Below, in pieces: positions 1 to 8,870 of a DNA stretch of 64,000 nucleotides (positions are counted from its first letter, which is position 1; every line of letters starts with the position of its first letter). Source of the stretch: Alteribacter populi (GTDB lineage: Bacteria > Bacillota > Bacilli > Bacillales > Salisediminibacteriaceae). Under the pieces are notes generated by a model, which saw nothing but the letters and a program-made list of their open reading frames with translations, searched no databases and was not told the DNA's origin. A program made the translations under genes and the position numbers. The stretch spans positions 456,368 through 520,367 of the forward strand of contig NZ_KZ293963.1 of the NCBI RefSeq assembly GCF_002352765.1. Reading direction: 5' to 3'.

Positions 1-353
1 TTGCTACTTACTTTGTTGATTACGGTGCATATAGCCTTATCGTAATAGGGTTTGCTCTAGGTCTTGGGTATTGGCAATATAAAGACGCCGGAATTGGTGT
101 GAATGATCACTTCTTATGGATGCGGACGCGGAAAGTTGTGCGAACGACCGTGATTGTACCGAGAAAACGAATTCAATCTGTGGAAATTACAAGTAATCCA
201 TTACAGCGAATGGATGAATTAACGACGATCGAGGTTTCGATTTTAACAAGCATACTAGGAAAAACATTTTCACTGAAACATCTATCTGAAAATCAAGCCA
301 TGAAGTATTTTCAATGGTACTCATATGAAAAAGAGAAGCAGATACGTTCGTAG
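1..353 (+). CDS. PH-domain membrane protein (YdbT/YdbS type), 3' end only
   Basis: The reading frame is open from base 3 to the TAG at 351-353, so the gene enters from the left. The visible part has the end of a hydrophobic segment (YSLIVIGFALGLGYW) followed by a soluble domain with VPRKRIQSVEITSNPLQR. That pattern is typical of the bacterial PH domain (bPH_2, old DUF304) of YdbS/YdbT-like membrane proteins. In Bacillus these come as paired membrane proteins of uncertain role, perhaps in envelope stress or bacteriocin tolerance. The family call rests on about 116 residues. A strong terminator follows directly. Confidence 0.7.
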   Translation, partial: ATYFVDYGAYSLIVIGFALGLGYWQYKDAGIGVNDHFLWMRTRKVVRTTVIVPRKRIQSVEITSNPLQRMDELTTIEVSILTSILGKTFSLKHLSENQAMKYFQWYSYEKEKQIRS

Positions 354-361
354 GTGCAGAT

Positions 362-404
362 AAAAAAGCGTTGGTCAGCTATGCAAGCTGACCAACGCTT
401 TTTT
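362..404. terminator. Bidirectional terminator
   Basis: A perfect 19-bp stem (362-380 with 386-404) around a 5-nt loop, with an A-run on the left and a T-run on the right. It lies between two convergent genes and can serve both. Confidence 0.9.
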
Positions 405-413
405 CCTTACGCA

Positions 414-1379
414 TTAATCTTTTGAAAATTGAGTGGCGTAGGTTGTGATTAACCTTTCACCTGTATCTGCTGTGAACTCAAATCGATCGTAGGTAATATC
501 GTGATCACCTTCTTGTATCTCACGCTCATAATGATGCTGGACCGAAAACTGTTGGTTATCAGTAGCGTAAGAGAGGAAGTTCACCCCATCAAATGCATAC
601 TTCTCAACCGAGCTGAGAAGCTGAATTAAAAGTGTGTTATGGCAATAAACATTATGCTCATGAAAAATACCTAATTGCTGTAAGCCTCTCTCTAGTGCTT
701 GAAGTGCAGGCCCTTCTAGTTCATTTAATAAAATACGATATGGATCAAACTGAGATTTGTTTAATCTTAACCGGTCCCCATGCTGCAGTTCAAATTGATT
801 TCCATCTTCAAGTTCGAACGTTGCCTCATTGACGACGTGAGCCTTTTCCCAATGATCTTTAATTTTGATTTCAAATTCAAAAGGACATCCATCAAGTGAC
901 AAAGCTTCCTGTTTTTCCTCATCGTAAACATAAAAACGGCGATTCTTTTTTACAAGTGAATAATAGACAAAAATGTCTTCGTTGAGCAGGTGTACTGCTT
1001 TACGCCGTTTTAACTCTTGTTGAATCATTGTTAACGTTGACTCTGCTTCTTCTTTTTGAGCATTAATTTCATTCCATTTGTTTTTGAGAGCGAAATCAAT
1101 GGATTCTTTATAACTAAATGTGAAATCCTGATTAAATAAGTCTATTTTATTTCCGGAACAAAACACTTTTTCATTTTCAGAATAGAGGGGAGAAGATAAT
1201 TGATTTGAATCAAGATCAATCTCCGGAAAACTGTATAAACCTAGGATCCGGAGCGTACCCACCCATATCTTTCGCGGTTCTGTTTGGATATCTTCCAACA
1301 GTCCGATATATTGACCATTTTTACCTTCATTTAAAATCACTTTTTTCCCTACATATGATTTTGCTAATTGCCGATCCAT
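414..1379 (-). CDS. DUF2777-like hypothetical protein
   Basis: A 321-residue soluble protein with no signal peptide or membrane segment. It has an N-terminal region beginning MDRQLAKSYVGKKVIL, a charged helical stretch near residues 100-130 (NAQKEEAESTLTMIQQELKRRK), and a C-terminal part rich in aromatic and acidic residues. From memory it resembles the Bacillus DUF2777 family, whose function is unknown. The frame also opens at a GTG at 1391, but that codon has no SD. The ATG at 1379 follows GTGGGGA by about 6 nt, so I chose it. It is monocistronic and convergent with the preceding gene. Confidence 0.7.
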   Translation of the reverse strand: MDRQLAKSYVGKKVILNEGKNGQYIGLLEDIQTEPRKIWVGTLRILGLYSFPEIDLDSNQLSSPLYSENEKVFCSGNKIDLFNQDFTFSYKESIDFALKNKWNEINAQKEEAESTLTMIQQELKRRKAVHLLNEDIFVYYSLVKKNRRFYVYDEEKQEALSLDGCPFEFEIKIKDHWEKAHVVNEATFELEDGNQFELQHGDRLRLNKSQFDPYRILLNELEGPALQALERGLQQLGIFHEHNVYCHNTLLIQLLSSVEKYAFDGVNFLSYATDNQQFSVQHHYEREIQEGDHDITYDRFEFTADTGERLITTYATQFSKD

Positions 1380-1519
1380 AGCTATCCCCACTTTGAAGAG
1401 TATATTTCCATTTCATTAGATGGAGCCTATCTTCTTCTATAGTAACAGAATATGTTATTTAAATCGATGATCGTGAATTCCTTTTATTATTACCTATGAT
1501 TTAAAAAATGAGTGAACGT

Positions 1520-2473
1520 TTAAGTGTTACCTATGTTCGTTTTTCTTAAATATTCCAAAATCCCCATTGAACCTACGAAAAGATCCAATTCAAGAGATGT
1601 GTATGCTTCACCTTGAACATCGACACCCATTCTTTTCAATTCTAGAATTACACATTTTAACAAGTTGTCTTTTAATTGATAAACATCTTTTTCCGCTTTG
1701 ATGGTTCTTCTCCCTTCCTCTAAAAAAATAGGGAGCCAATATTCCAGTTGATCATAAACGGCTTGGGTAGCTGCTGTTACTCCAAAGTGGCCAAAACAAA
1801 GGTAGTTAGGGTCTAATTCCCGTACAAGGTTCATAGATTTTAGCATCTTGTCAGGGTCAAATTGATTAGGCGATGTAGAGGGTAAAAAGAAAGAAACACC
1901 AGCTTCTTCAAAGTGAGGATATTTTACTCCTAGTGTATCGCCACAATAAAACGTATTCGTTTTATGATCAAAAATACCAATGTGGTGGTTAGCGTGACCG
2001 GGTGTATCATAAAAGGTTAATTGACAATCTTCACCAATCATTAATGATTCTTCATGCATAATTGGTTTAATCTTCGTTTGCGGGATCGGTAGTACGGGGG
2101 AAAATAACGAATCAAAACGTTCACCATAAACGGATTTTGCTCCTTCAATAAGGCGTTTGGGATTTTTAAGGTGTTTAGCTCCTTTTTCATGAACGATAAA
2201 CTTTGCATTTGGACAATGCTGAAGCAAAAGTCCTGCTCCTCCTGCGTGATCAAGATGGATATGAGTAACAATTACGTATTCGACATCTTCTAGTCGTTTG
2301 CCGATTTGTGCTAACCCTTTAACAATATAAGGGATAGAGGGGCTGGGACCAGTTTCAATAAGTGTTAATGCATCTTCGTCTAGTACATATATCCCGGTCC
2401 TTTGTGCCACCCCTAAATCATAACCATCAATTAGATAACGAGCATTATTTAAGTGAAAAACGTGAGCAGTCAA
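1520..2473 (-). CDS. Metallo-beta-lactamase-fold hydrolase
   Basis: A 317-residue cytoplasmic protein. The metal-binding motif HIHLDH is at residues 71-76, a further His lies in GHANHH near residue 160, and FGHFG is near residue 230. These are the zinc ligands of glyoxalase-II-like hydrolases. The substrate cannot be told from sequence. The C-terminal 80 residues are helical and probably a lid or dimer element. The start is TTG with GGAAAGG about 10 nt upstream; no in-frame ATG is better placed. The gene stands alone. Confidence 0.85.
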   Translation of the reverse strand: MTAHVFHLNNARYLIDGYDLGVAQRTGIYVLDEDALTLIETGPSPSIPYIVKGLAQIGKRLEDVEYVIVTHIHLDHAGGAGLLLQHCPNAKFIVHEKGAKHLKNPKRLIEGAKSVYGERFDSLFSPVLPIPQTKIKPIMHEESLMIGEDCQLTFYDTPGHANHHIGIFDHKTNTFYCGDTLGVKYPHFEEAGVSFFLPSTSPNQFDPDKMLKSMNLVRELDPNYLCFGHFGVTAATQAVYDQLEYWLPIFLEEGRRTIKAEKDVYQLKDNLLKCVILELKRMGVDVQGEAYTSLELDLFVGSMGILEYLRKTNIGNT

Positions 2474-2619
2474 GGTTCATCAACCTTTCCTAAAATTGGA
2501 TTTATGTTCATTTTAATGAATCGTAATAAAACTGTAAACCTCGTATTACTGAAATGTAATTGATAGTTAGGTCGAAGGTCCACTGAATTTGTAAAAAAAA
2601 ATCGTTAAGATATGAAAAT

Positions 2620-2648
2620 ACCCTAATAAATTACCTATTAGGGTCGAA
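2620..2648 (+). promoter_or_regulatory. Candidate SigI autoregulatory promoter / inverted repeat
   Basis: A 9-bp perfect inverted repeat (ACCCTAATA 2620-2628, TATTAGGGT 2636-2644) is followed at once by CGAA (2645-2648). Published B. subtilis SigI promoters have an ACCC-type -35 and a CGAA -10. The ACCC to CGAA distance is rather long here, so the call is tentative. The palindrome could instead bind a repressor. Confidence 0.35.
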
Positions 2649-2682
2649 TACATATTAAGGATGCACAAGTGAGGTGCTACGA

Positions 2683-3426
2683 TTGCTCAAGCGCTTAACC
2701 ATTAATCAAAATAAAACTTATGATATAAATGAAACTGTAATAGAGATTCAAAAAGGAAATGATTATTTAGAAAACGAACTAATCGAACAATACATTCCTT
2801 TTATACGAAAAACAACAGCCAGGGTTTGTAAGAGATATATCAATACATCAGAAGATGATGAATATTCAATTGCTCTGATTGCATTTAACGAGGCTATTCA
2901 TCAATATTCTCCTGATAAAGGCAGCTCCTTTTTGTCATTTGCAAGCTTGGTCATTCGCCGTCGTGTGATTGACTTTATCCGACAGGAACAAAGGCGAAAA
3001 ATACCTTTATCCATTGATTATACAGATGATGATAATGAAAACATGGAAAACGTCGCTGAAATTCATGCTTCGTTTAACGATTATTATCAGAAATTAGAGA
3101 GTGAGTATCGTCGAGAGGAAATCTTACATTTAAAAGAAGTTTTAAAGTCTTTCAAAATCACATTGTCAGACGTTGCACAACAATGCCCAAAGCATCAGGA
3201 TGCCAGAGAGAATATGGTGGGAATTGCTAAAACTGTTGTGGAACATGAACAGCTTCGTGAAAAACTAATGTCGAAAAAGAGATTACCGATTAAAGAGCTT
3301 ACTAATCATATTAGAATGAGTCGTAAAACCATTGAAAGGAACCGGAAATATATTATTGCTGTTGCGGTTGTGTTAATGGAAGATTACCGGTACCTTAAGG
3401 ATTACTTGAAGGAGTGGTTAGCATGA
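2683..3426 (+). CDS. sigI: RNA polymerase sigma factor SigI
   Basis: A 247-residue sigma-70-like factor of the SigI group. The region-2 segment includes ELIEQYIPFIRKT, EFSIALIAFNEAIHQYSPDKG-like sequence and RRRVIDFIRQEQRR. The C-terminal part (about residues 140-245) is the SigI-specific promoter-binding domain. In B. subtilis SigI is heat-inducible and controls cell-wall genes, held by the membrane anti-sigma factor RsgI. The frame opens at a GTG (2674), but that codon overlaps the SD GAGGTG (2671-2676). TTG 2683, 6 nt downstream, is the better start. The gene overlaps rsgI by 4 bp, which implies translational coupling. Confidence 0.95.
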   Translation: MLKRLTINQNKTYDINETVIEIQKGNDYLENELIEQYIPFIRKTTARVCKRYINTSEDDEYSIALIAFNEAIHQYSPDKGSSFLSFASLVIRRRVIDFIRQEQRRKIPLSIDYTDDDNENMENVAEIHASFNDYYQKLESEYRREEILHLKEVLKSFKITLSDVAQQCPKHQDARENMVGIAKTVVEHEQLREKLMSKKRLPIKELTNHIRMSRKTIERNRKYIIAVAVVLMEDYRYLKDYLKEWLA

Positions 3427-4625
3427 AAAAAGGGGTCGTCATGGAGAAACATAAACGATTTATGATCGTATTAACGAAAGATGGAAAATTCGTTAAAGCT
3501 AGACGGTCTGCTGAGGCTATATTGGGAGAAGAAGTTCCCTACCTTCCAAAAAAATCGTTTCAAGTTTCAATGCTTTACCAACATAAAACCATGGCGGTTC
3601 CGATCGTTGCAATTCTTTGTTTTTTTATTTTCTTTGCAGGCAACCCTTTTTTAACGGAAGATAAAGCTTATGGTGTTGTTGCCATAGACATTAATCCGAG
3701 TATAGGTCTAACGTTGGATCGTGACTATAAGGTTGTGAAAATGAATGGATACAACGAAGAAGGCAGGGAGTTAATAAACCAACTAGATAGAGACGATTAC
3801 ATAGGGCGTTCGTTTGATTTTGTAAGCCACAAAGTTCTTGATGAAAGTAAAAACCTTGGGTATCTTGATGAAGGTCATAGTGTATATATTTCAACTCCAT
3901 CCCTGTTTCATGATGATCAGCATTGGTTAAGTGATTATGAAGGCTGGACTTCGTCTGTTCATGAAGAATATTCAATTGATATAATTTCATTGTTGATCGA
4001 TGAGCTTGCAGTTAAAAAAGCGGACCAACAAGCAGTTTCACCTGGCAAAATGGCTATCTTCCAATCGGCAGAAGAACTAGGTATTGCTATAGAAGAACTA
4101 AAGGACAGGTCCATGGCTGAACTGGTTAATGACGCTGGTAATGAAGCTGATTCCCTCGTCCATTCAGCAACTTCACCTGCCAATGAAAAAAATGACTCAA
4201 CAGGTGAATCAAGTAATAAGAATTATGAAGAGGACAAAGCCGAAGATACCAAACCAGCTTCATACGACTTGAATAAATATGCTGAAAAGAGCCAATTAAC
4301 AGGCGCAGGTAAAGAAGATGAAAAATCTGATAAGCAAGATCATCCTGAGGAGAAAAGTAAGAATAAGTCTGAGGAAGATGAAGACACTCACCCTTCACCT
4401 ACTGGAGGAAAAAAGAAAGGTCACAATAAAGGAGAAGATCATCCTTCACAAAACGGGAAAAAGAAAGGTCACAATAAAGGAGAAGATCATCCTTCACAAA
4501 ACGGGAAAAAGAAGGGTCACAATAAAGGAGAGGATCACCCCGGTCAAAAAGGAAAGAAGAACGGGAATCCTAAAGGAGGAGATGGCCACCCTTCAAACAA
4601 TGCCAATAATAATGGCCGCCCATAA
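3423..4625 (+). CDS. rsgI: Anti-sigma-I factor RsgI
   Basis: A 400-residue single-pass membrane protein. Residues 1-45 form the RsgI N-terminal sigma-binding domain (MKKGVVMEKHKRFMIVLT, closely like B. subtilis RsgI). A membrane segment lies near residues 57-75. An external domain starting with YGVVAIDINPSIGLTLD (PA14-free RsgI middle domain) follows. Residues 230-400 are a highly charged tail. The tail ends in about three copies of a 16-residue repeat (GKKKGHNKGEDHPSQN). There is no carbohydrate-binding module such as clostridial RsgI proteins carry. The ATG at 3423 follows AAGGAGTGG and overlaps the sigI stop. Confidence 0.93.
   Translation: MKKGVVMEKHKRFMIVLTKDGKFVKARRSAEAILGEEVPYLPKKSFQVSMLYQHKTMAVPIVAILCFFIFFAGNPFLTEDKAYGVVAIDINPSIGLTLDRDYKVVKMNGYNEEGRELINQLDRDDYIGRSFDFVSHKVLDESKNLGYLDEGHSVYISTPSLFHDDQHWLSDYEGWTSSVHEEYSIDIISLLIDELAVKKADQQAVSPGKMAIFQSAEELGIAIEELKDRSMAELVNDAGNEADSLVHSATSPANEKNDSTGESSNKNYEEDKAEDTKPASYDLNKYAEKSQLTGAGKEDEKSDKQDHPEEKSKNKSEEDEDTHPSPTGGKKKGHNKGEDHPSQNGKKKGHNKGEDHPSQNGKKKGHNKGEDHPGQKGKKNGNPKGGDGHPSNNANNNGRP
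4404..4560 (+). repeat. 48-nt coding tandem repeat in rsgI
   Basis: Two almost identical 48-nt units and a third slightly diverged one encode GKKKGHNKGEDHPSQN repeats. A fourth degenerate unit (GKKNGNPKGGDGHPSN) follows. The near-identity at the DNA level points to recent expansion by slippage or recombination. Confidence 0.9.
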
Positions 4626-4909
4626 AATCTAAAGACAGTTTAGTTTTTGGATAAGTGAAAGTCGCACCTTATTATAATTTTATAAATGCGTTTACAATGG
4701 GAATCTAAGAGTAAGCGAAGTGCGTAGGAGCATCGTCGCTCAGGACTTTGATTTACACTTCGTAGTTAGGGTCAGGCTAGCGGAAAAGAGACACATGGCT
4801 TATCAACATGAGAAATGAATGTTAGCTAAAACAAGATTCCATAACTAATTTCCCGGACTTTTTGACCATACTATATTAAAAGTTTCTTTTCTTAACAAGA
4901 CAAACAATA
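4626..4909. other. Intergenic region with degenerate repeat remnant
   Basis: I see no gene in this 284-bp stretch between the convergent rsgI and the TelA-partner gene. CGGACTTTTTGA near 4854 matches one end of repeat family B (see 24281 and 36226). The rest is too diverged to align by eye. Confidence 0.4.
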
Positions 4910-4955
4910 AAGAGGGTGTCTCAAGGTTGATTTATGACCTTTGAGACACCCTCTT
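4910..4955. terminator. Terminator at the end of the TelA-partner gene
   Basis: An 18-bp stem with a single bulge (AAGAGGGTGTCTCAA with its complement) and a 9-nt loop. Its right arm touches the stop codon of the minus-strand gene. A T-rich tract follows on the minus strand. Confidence 0.85.
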
Positions 4956-5877
4956 ATTCTTTATCTTCGTACCGTAATTTGTTAACGCGTAATAAGTGAT
5001 TCATTCGTTCCATTCTATTTGAGTCGAGAGAGGAGGTGATTTTTTTTAGGAATCGATCCATTTTCTCGATTGCTAAAATAATCTCATGCTCTGTTTCTTC
5101 TTTTTGCTGAGGAGGTAAGGTCTGATAGGTACCTAACAGATCCGGGATTTCTTTTACAATGATTCTTTTAACTTGATGTCTTTCCTCAATATCAAGTAAA
5201 TCGAAATCTTCAATACACCTCGTTATCGATTTTTTCATCAATGTAAAAGCGGCATAAATGTTTTGGTTCATTTTTTGATAGCGTTGGTCTAATTTTTTTA
5301 TTTCTGTATGCAGCTCATTTTTATCAGCTTCTTGTAAGGTGCTCACATTCATTTCATGTTCATTTGGTTCTTCATAAGATAAAGAACTCTGGGTAGGGTG
5401 TGATTGACCAGATCCAGATAATGAGCTATCAAGCATGTGAAGATGTAGAAATACTGGCCGAAATAGAGGGTGATGTTTAATGTTGCGAACCATATTGCGG
5501 CCGTCAACGTTAAAATAGATGGTAGCATCAATACATTTCCCTAATCCTTTTTCGGCTTTAATGTTTTTTCTATAAATCGTAATATAAATACGTTTCCGAA
5601 TGGAAGCACTTGAACGTTTTGAATCTAGCATTTCCAAGTGTAATTTTTTGTGTTTTATTTTCACCTTTAACATAAAACCTTTAATTTTTCGTTTAAAAGT
5701 TTTATTCATTCTCGGTAGTTCAGAGAGGGAAGCAAGGTCGGATAAAAATTCTTCCGTCTCATGGACCATTAGGCTGGTAGAATCCTCTTCAATCCGTGGT
5801 TCTTGAAGAGGTTTCATATAATTTGGTAAAAATGGCTGAACCCATTCGTAGTGGATAAACTTTTCTTTAAATGACAT
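4954..5877 (-). CDS. Hypothetical protein downstream of telA-like gene
   Basis: A 307-residue soluble protein I do not recognise. Residues 60-150 are rich in Lys/Arg and beta-type sequence (KRKIKGFMLKVKIKHKKLHLEML, split here). A polar linker lies near 165-190, and residues 190-300 are acidic and coiled-coil-like. It starts 42 bp after the TelA-family gene on the same strand, so the two are very likely one operon. In B. subtilis yaaN (TelA family) is paired with xpaC, but I cannot align this protein to XpaC with confidence. The frame opens at GTG 5886, but AGGTG precedes ATG 5877 by 6 nt. Confidence 0.75.
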   Translation of the reverse strand: MSFKEKFIHYEWVQPFLPNYMKPLQEPRIEEDSTSLMVHETEEFLSDLASLSELPRMNKTFKRKIKGFMLKVKIKHKKLHLEMLDSKRSSASIRKRIYITIYRKNIKAEKGLGKCIDATIYFNVDGRNMVRNIKHHPLFRPVFLHLHMLDSSLSGSGQSHPTQSSLSYEEPNEHEMNVSTLQEADKNELHTEIKKLDQRYQKMNQNIYAAFTLMKKSITRCIEDFDLLDIEERHQVKRIIVKEIPDLLGTYQTLPPQQKEETEHEIILAIEKMDRFLKKITSSLDSNRMERMNHLLRVNKLRYEDKE

Positions 5878-5919
5878 ATGTTTCACCTGCCAGATGATTT
5901 TAAATGGAGAAGAGACAGT

Positions 5920-6942
5920 TTATTTTAACAGTTTCTGCTCCATTTTGTTATTTAGTTCATCCATTTCAGAGATAAACTGTTTACTGGATTCTATTATACG
6001 CTCATTTGAATGTTCGGTCATTTCGATAGCAGCATACACATCTTCGTAGGCTTTCTTAAATGTTTCAATTGCGATCGCTGGTTTTTCTAACGTCTTTAAG
6101 GTTTCTTCAGTATTTGATTTTAACAGCTCTGCGTTCGAAAGGAGCATTGCCTCTGTTGATTCATTTACATTTTGTACAGCATCAATGACTTTTTTCTGGT
6201 TACTTAACGCAAGCTGTATAGAGGCAGTGACTGTAATAATGTTTTTTGTCATCGTGATCGCGTTAAAAATAGCTTCTTCTAGTTTATCGTTATTTTCGAC
6301 AATGATATCAACCGATGCTAATGATTGCTGTAATACAAGTGTAGCCTGCTGCATGTTTTTCACTCTGGACAAGACTTTTTGCTGACCTTTTTGAATCGCT
6401 CCAGGATCTTCTTGCCATTCTTCATTTTGCATTTCCTTTTCAAGCATAGTATTTAGTTCTTTACCGATGGCAATTTGTTCTTCTAAGGAATGGATTCTCT
6501 CTTTGGCAACTTCCTTTAATTGCTGGAGCATGACGGTATCCTCTTGGAGCTTATCCTTTCCGTGAAGAAGTGCTTCAATGATCGTTTCGACTTCTGATTC
6601 GATCGTTTGGTATTTTTTTGCATATTTGTCAATTGGACTTTTCCGAACAATCTTGCTAAAGAAACGTTGCAATTTTCCTTGTTTAAGGTAATTTGGTTCT
6701 AAGTCTGAAACCACTTCTTTTAACTTGGTCAGTTGTTCAGGAAGTTCATGATTTGGATCGTTCATCATCTCGCTAACAGGCCTTTTTAGTGCTTCTAAAG
6801 ACTCACCTGCTTTTTCCTGTTCTGTTGTTCCAATGTGACTGATCGTATCTAATATATCATGTAAGCCTTTCTCAGAACGCAGTTTTTCTACATACTCTGT
6901 CGCTTTTTCGTTTTTTGCTGGTTTATTGTGTTCTTCTGACAT
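5920..6942 (-). CDS. TelA family (toxic anion resistance) protein
   Basis: A 340-residue, mostly helical cytoplasmic protein with the TelA family layout: long coiled coils, FFSKIVRKSPIDKYAKKYQTIESEV near residues 95-120, and ALSNQKKVIDAVQ near 245. Relatives such as YceH and YaaN have been linked to tellurite or other toxic-compound tolerance, and more recently to envelope stress. The biochemical role is not known. The ATG at 6942 follows CAGGAGGTA by 7 nt; an upstream ATG at 6963 has no SD. It is first in a two-gene operon. Confidence 0.9.
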   Translation of the reverse strand: MSEEHNKPAKNEKATEYVEKLRSEKGLHDILDTISHIGTTEQEKAGESLEALKRPVSEMMNDPNHELPEQLTKLKEVVSDLEPNYLKQGKLQRFFSKIVRKSPIDKYAKKYQTIESEVETIIEALLHGKDKLQEDTVMLQQLKEVAKERIHSLEEQIAIGKELNTMLEKEMQNEEWQEDPGAIQKGQQKVLSRVKNMQQATLVLQQSLASVDIIVENNDKLEEAIFNAITMTKNIITVTASIQLALSNQKKVIDAVQNVNESTEAMLLSNAELLKSNTEETLKTLEKPAIAIETFKKAYEDVYAAIEMTEHSNERIIESSKQFISEMDELNNKMEQKLLK

Positions 6943-7229
6943 TAATGTTACCTCCTGATTCATGCTTCGTTTCTCTCTATGATTTACGAATAACGAGTAA
7001 AAAAGTTCCTTCTCTGTTGGCTTGATTATATAATGAAGAATTTACTCTCGGCAAGGGATAACAAATGAACACCTTATCTTTTACCAATACCACTTCTCTA
7101 AGAGAAGTATGTGTTAAGTTAAGATCATGATGTTCATTGAATTAATGATCATGAGCAATTCTGGTAAGATAATAGGAGCGTGGAGTTAATTTTCTTATTT
7201 ATGTATGAAAGTAAAGGGAAGGTGCAATC

Positions 7230-8003
7230 ATGTGTTTAATTGGAGTATCGATGAAAATGAATCAGCAGTTTCCATTTATCATAGCTGCAAATCGAGATGA
7301 GTTTTTAAACAGACCCGCTTTACCGTTGCATCAATGGAGTGGTTCGCCGTCTATTTATGGTGGACAGGATCTAAAAAAAGGTGGAATGTGGATGGGGGTA
7401 AATTCTGAGGGAAAAGTCGCAGCGATAACAAATGTGAGAGAATGGCCACCAGTAAAAAGGAAAAAGTCCCGAGGAGAACTGGTTAAGCAATTTTTGCTAA
7501 ATGAAGAGTCTTCTGAGCAATACCTTGCCCACTTAAGAAAAAAAGAGAGCGAGTTTGATGGATACAACCTTTTTGTTGGTAATCCTGATCGATTAGTGTA
7601 TGGTTCGAATCGCAACCAAGACCAGTTTGTTTTAAAAGAAGGAATATATGGCCTTAGTAACGCAGCTTTGGATACGAGTTGGCCAAAAGTTGAACGGATT
7701 AAACATCATCTTTCAATCCTTCATTCTTGCGAAAACCGGAATAAACTAATCGATGAATTATTCCTTGCATTATCAGACTCTGAACCTTATCCGAAAGAGC
7801 AGCTTCCAAACACGGGTGTAGGGGAGGAACTGGAAAAACTGCTTTCCCCTGTTTTTATTTCAACACCTGATTATGGAACTCGCTCATCGACGGTTATCGT
7901 TATGGATCGAAATCGACATTTATCTATTGTTGAACGACGTTATGAAGAAGGGAAGACTTTCGAAACTACATTTGAACTACAAATTCCGGGTCAAAAGTCC
8001 TGA
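7230..8003 (+). CDS. NRDE (TANGO2-type) family protein
   Basis: A 257-residue protein beginning MCLIGVSMK with the family signature AANRDEFLNRP at residues 19-29. Cys2 would be exposed as the N-terminal nucleophile if the protein is an Ntn-type hydrolase, which is inferred for the family. Further family features are GGQDLKKGGMWMGVN and AITNVRE. TANGO2 relatives are linked to Golgi/ER organisation or haem handling in eukaryotes, but the bacterial role is unclear. SD AAGGGAAGGTG precedes the ATG. It is a single gene upstream of the small exported protein and tatA. Confidence 0.9.
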   Translation: MCLIGVSMKMNQQFPFIIAANRDEFLNRPALPLHQWSGSPSIYGGQDLKKGGMWMGVNSEGKVAAITNVREWPPVKRKKSRGELVKQFLLNEESSEQYLAHLRKKESEFDGYNLFVGNPDRLVYGSNRNQDQFVLKEGIYGLSNAALDTSWPKVERIKHHLSILHSCENRNKLIDELFLALSDSEPYPKEQLPNTGVGEELEKLLSPVFISTPDYGTRSSTVIVMDRNRHLSIVERRYEEGKTFETTFELQIPGQKS

Positions 8004-8145
8004 AGATTGAACCGTAAGGATGATGTATGATATAGATACAGATCAAAGACGTTAACGAATAATAATCGATAGAAGAGCATCTTCAAATATGAAGGATAAG
8101 CATGGTCAGAGGTATTGAACATCCCCTACAAAGAGGTTGATGCAT

Positions 8146-8478
8146 ATGAAGCAGATCACAACAATAAGTGGCGTATCATTATTATGTTTAGGTGTTTGGG
8201 CGATTGTCCTTGTAGTTCTATTAGGAGACAGTGAACCTATACAAACCCATAATGCGTCGCTACGTGCAGCTAATAGTATTGAACATAGTACACTAAGTGC
8301 TGAGAATATGCGTTTTCAAACAGAAGGTGAAGGAAGTACAAGTGCGGTGAATCAAAGTGTGGGTGAAATGGAAGAACCAACTCTTAGTCCTCTGTGGGAT
8401 AGCAGTGCGATTAATGTAGGAGAAGGGGTTTCGATTGAGACTTTGTTAGATCAGATTGAAGAAATTGTTGTCGATTAA
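8146..8478 (+). CDS. Small exported or membrane-anchored hypothetical protein
   Basis: A 110-residue protein with a hydrophobic N-terminal segment (residues 5-27, ISGVSLLCLGVWAIVLVVLL), then a polar, acidic extracellular part with many Ser, Asn and Glu. I do not recognise the family. The frame opens at TTG 8137, but AAGAGG (8131-8136) best serves ATG 8140 or ATG 8146. I chose 8146 on spacing. It lies just upstream of tatA on the same strand; it has no twin-arginine motif. Confidence 0.65.
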   Translation: MKQITTISGVSLLCLGVWAIVLVVLLGDSEPIQTHNASLRAANSIEHSTLSAENMRFQTEGEGSTSAVNQSVGEMEEPTLSPLWDSSAINVGEGVSIETLLDQIEEIVVD

Positions 8479-8602
8479 GTGAATTTTTAAAGATAAATTT
8501 CTCTAGCTCTAGTAATGTAGCCAAAATCGTCTTATAATAGAGTAAGGGATCAACTTGAACATCATGAAGCAGTCTTTACAGATGCCTAAAGGAGGATTAA
8601 AG

Positions 8603-8797
8603 ATGGGTTTTCAAAACATCGGTATTGGTGGCTTGATTTTAATCTTGGTCATCGCTCTCGTCATTTTTGGACCGAAAAAGCTACCGGAAATTGGACGGGC
8701 TATGGGACAGACATTGAAAGAATTTAAAGCTTCCGCTAAGGATCTAACAAGCGAAGATGACAATCAATCATCAAAAAAACAAAATACTAATGATTAA
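8603..8797 (+). CDS. tatA: Sec-independent protein translocase TatA
   Basis: A 64-residue protein with one short N-terminal membrane helix (residues 7-21), the hinge motif FGPKKLPEIGRA, an amphipathic helix, and a polar tail ending in KKQNTND. This is the standard TatA layout; TatA oligomers form the translocation pore for folded twin-arginine substrates. The start follows AAAGGAGG by 9 nt; the frame extends upstream but without an SD. A TATAAT at 8533-8538 may be the -10 box. A terminator follows, so tatC, about 235 bp on, is probably transcribed separately. Confidence 0.95.
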   Translation: MGFQNIGIGGLILILVIALVIFGPKKLPEIGRAMGQTLKEFKASAKDLTSEDDNQSSKKQNTND

Positions 8798-8808
8798 AAA
8801 TAAACAAG

Positions 8809-8846
8809 AAGGTGTAGGGTGGTGATAAATCACCTTGCATCTTTTT
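8809..8846 (+). terminator. Terminator after tatA
   Basis: A stem with several G-U pairs and a perfect inner GGTGAT/ATCACC, followed by CTTTTTCTTTT. Confidence 0.7.
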
Positions 8847-8870
8847 CTTTTGACTTTTCATCTTTAAGTA

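Noticed and set aside
4404..4560. Tandem repeats as a CRISPR array
   Set aside because: The units abut without spacers and are in frame in rsgI.
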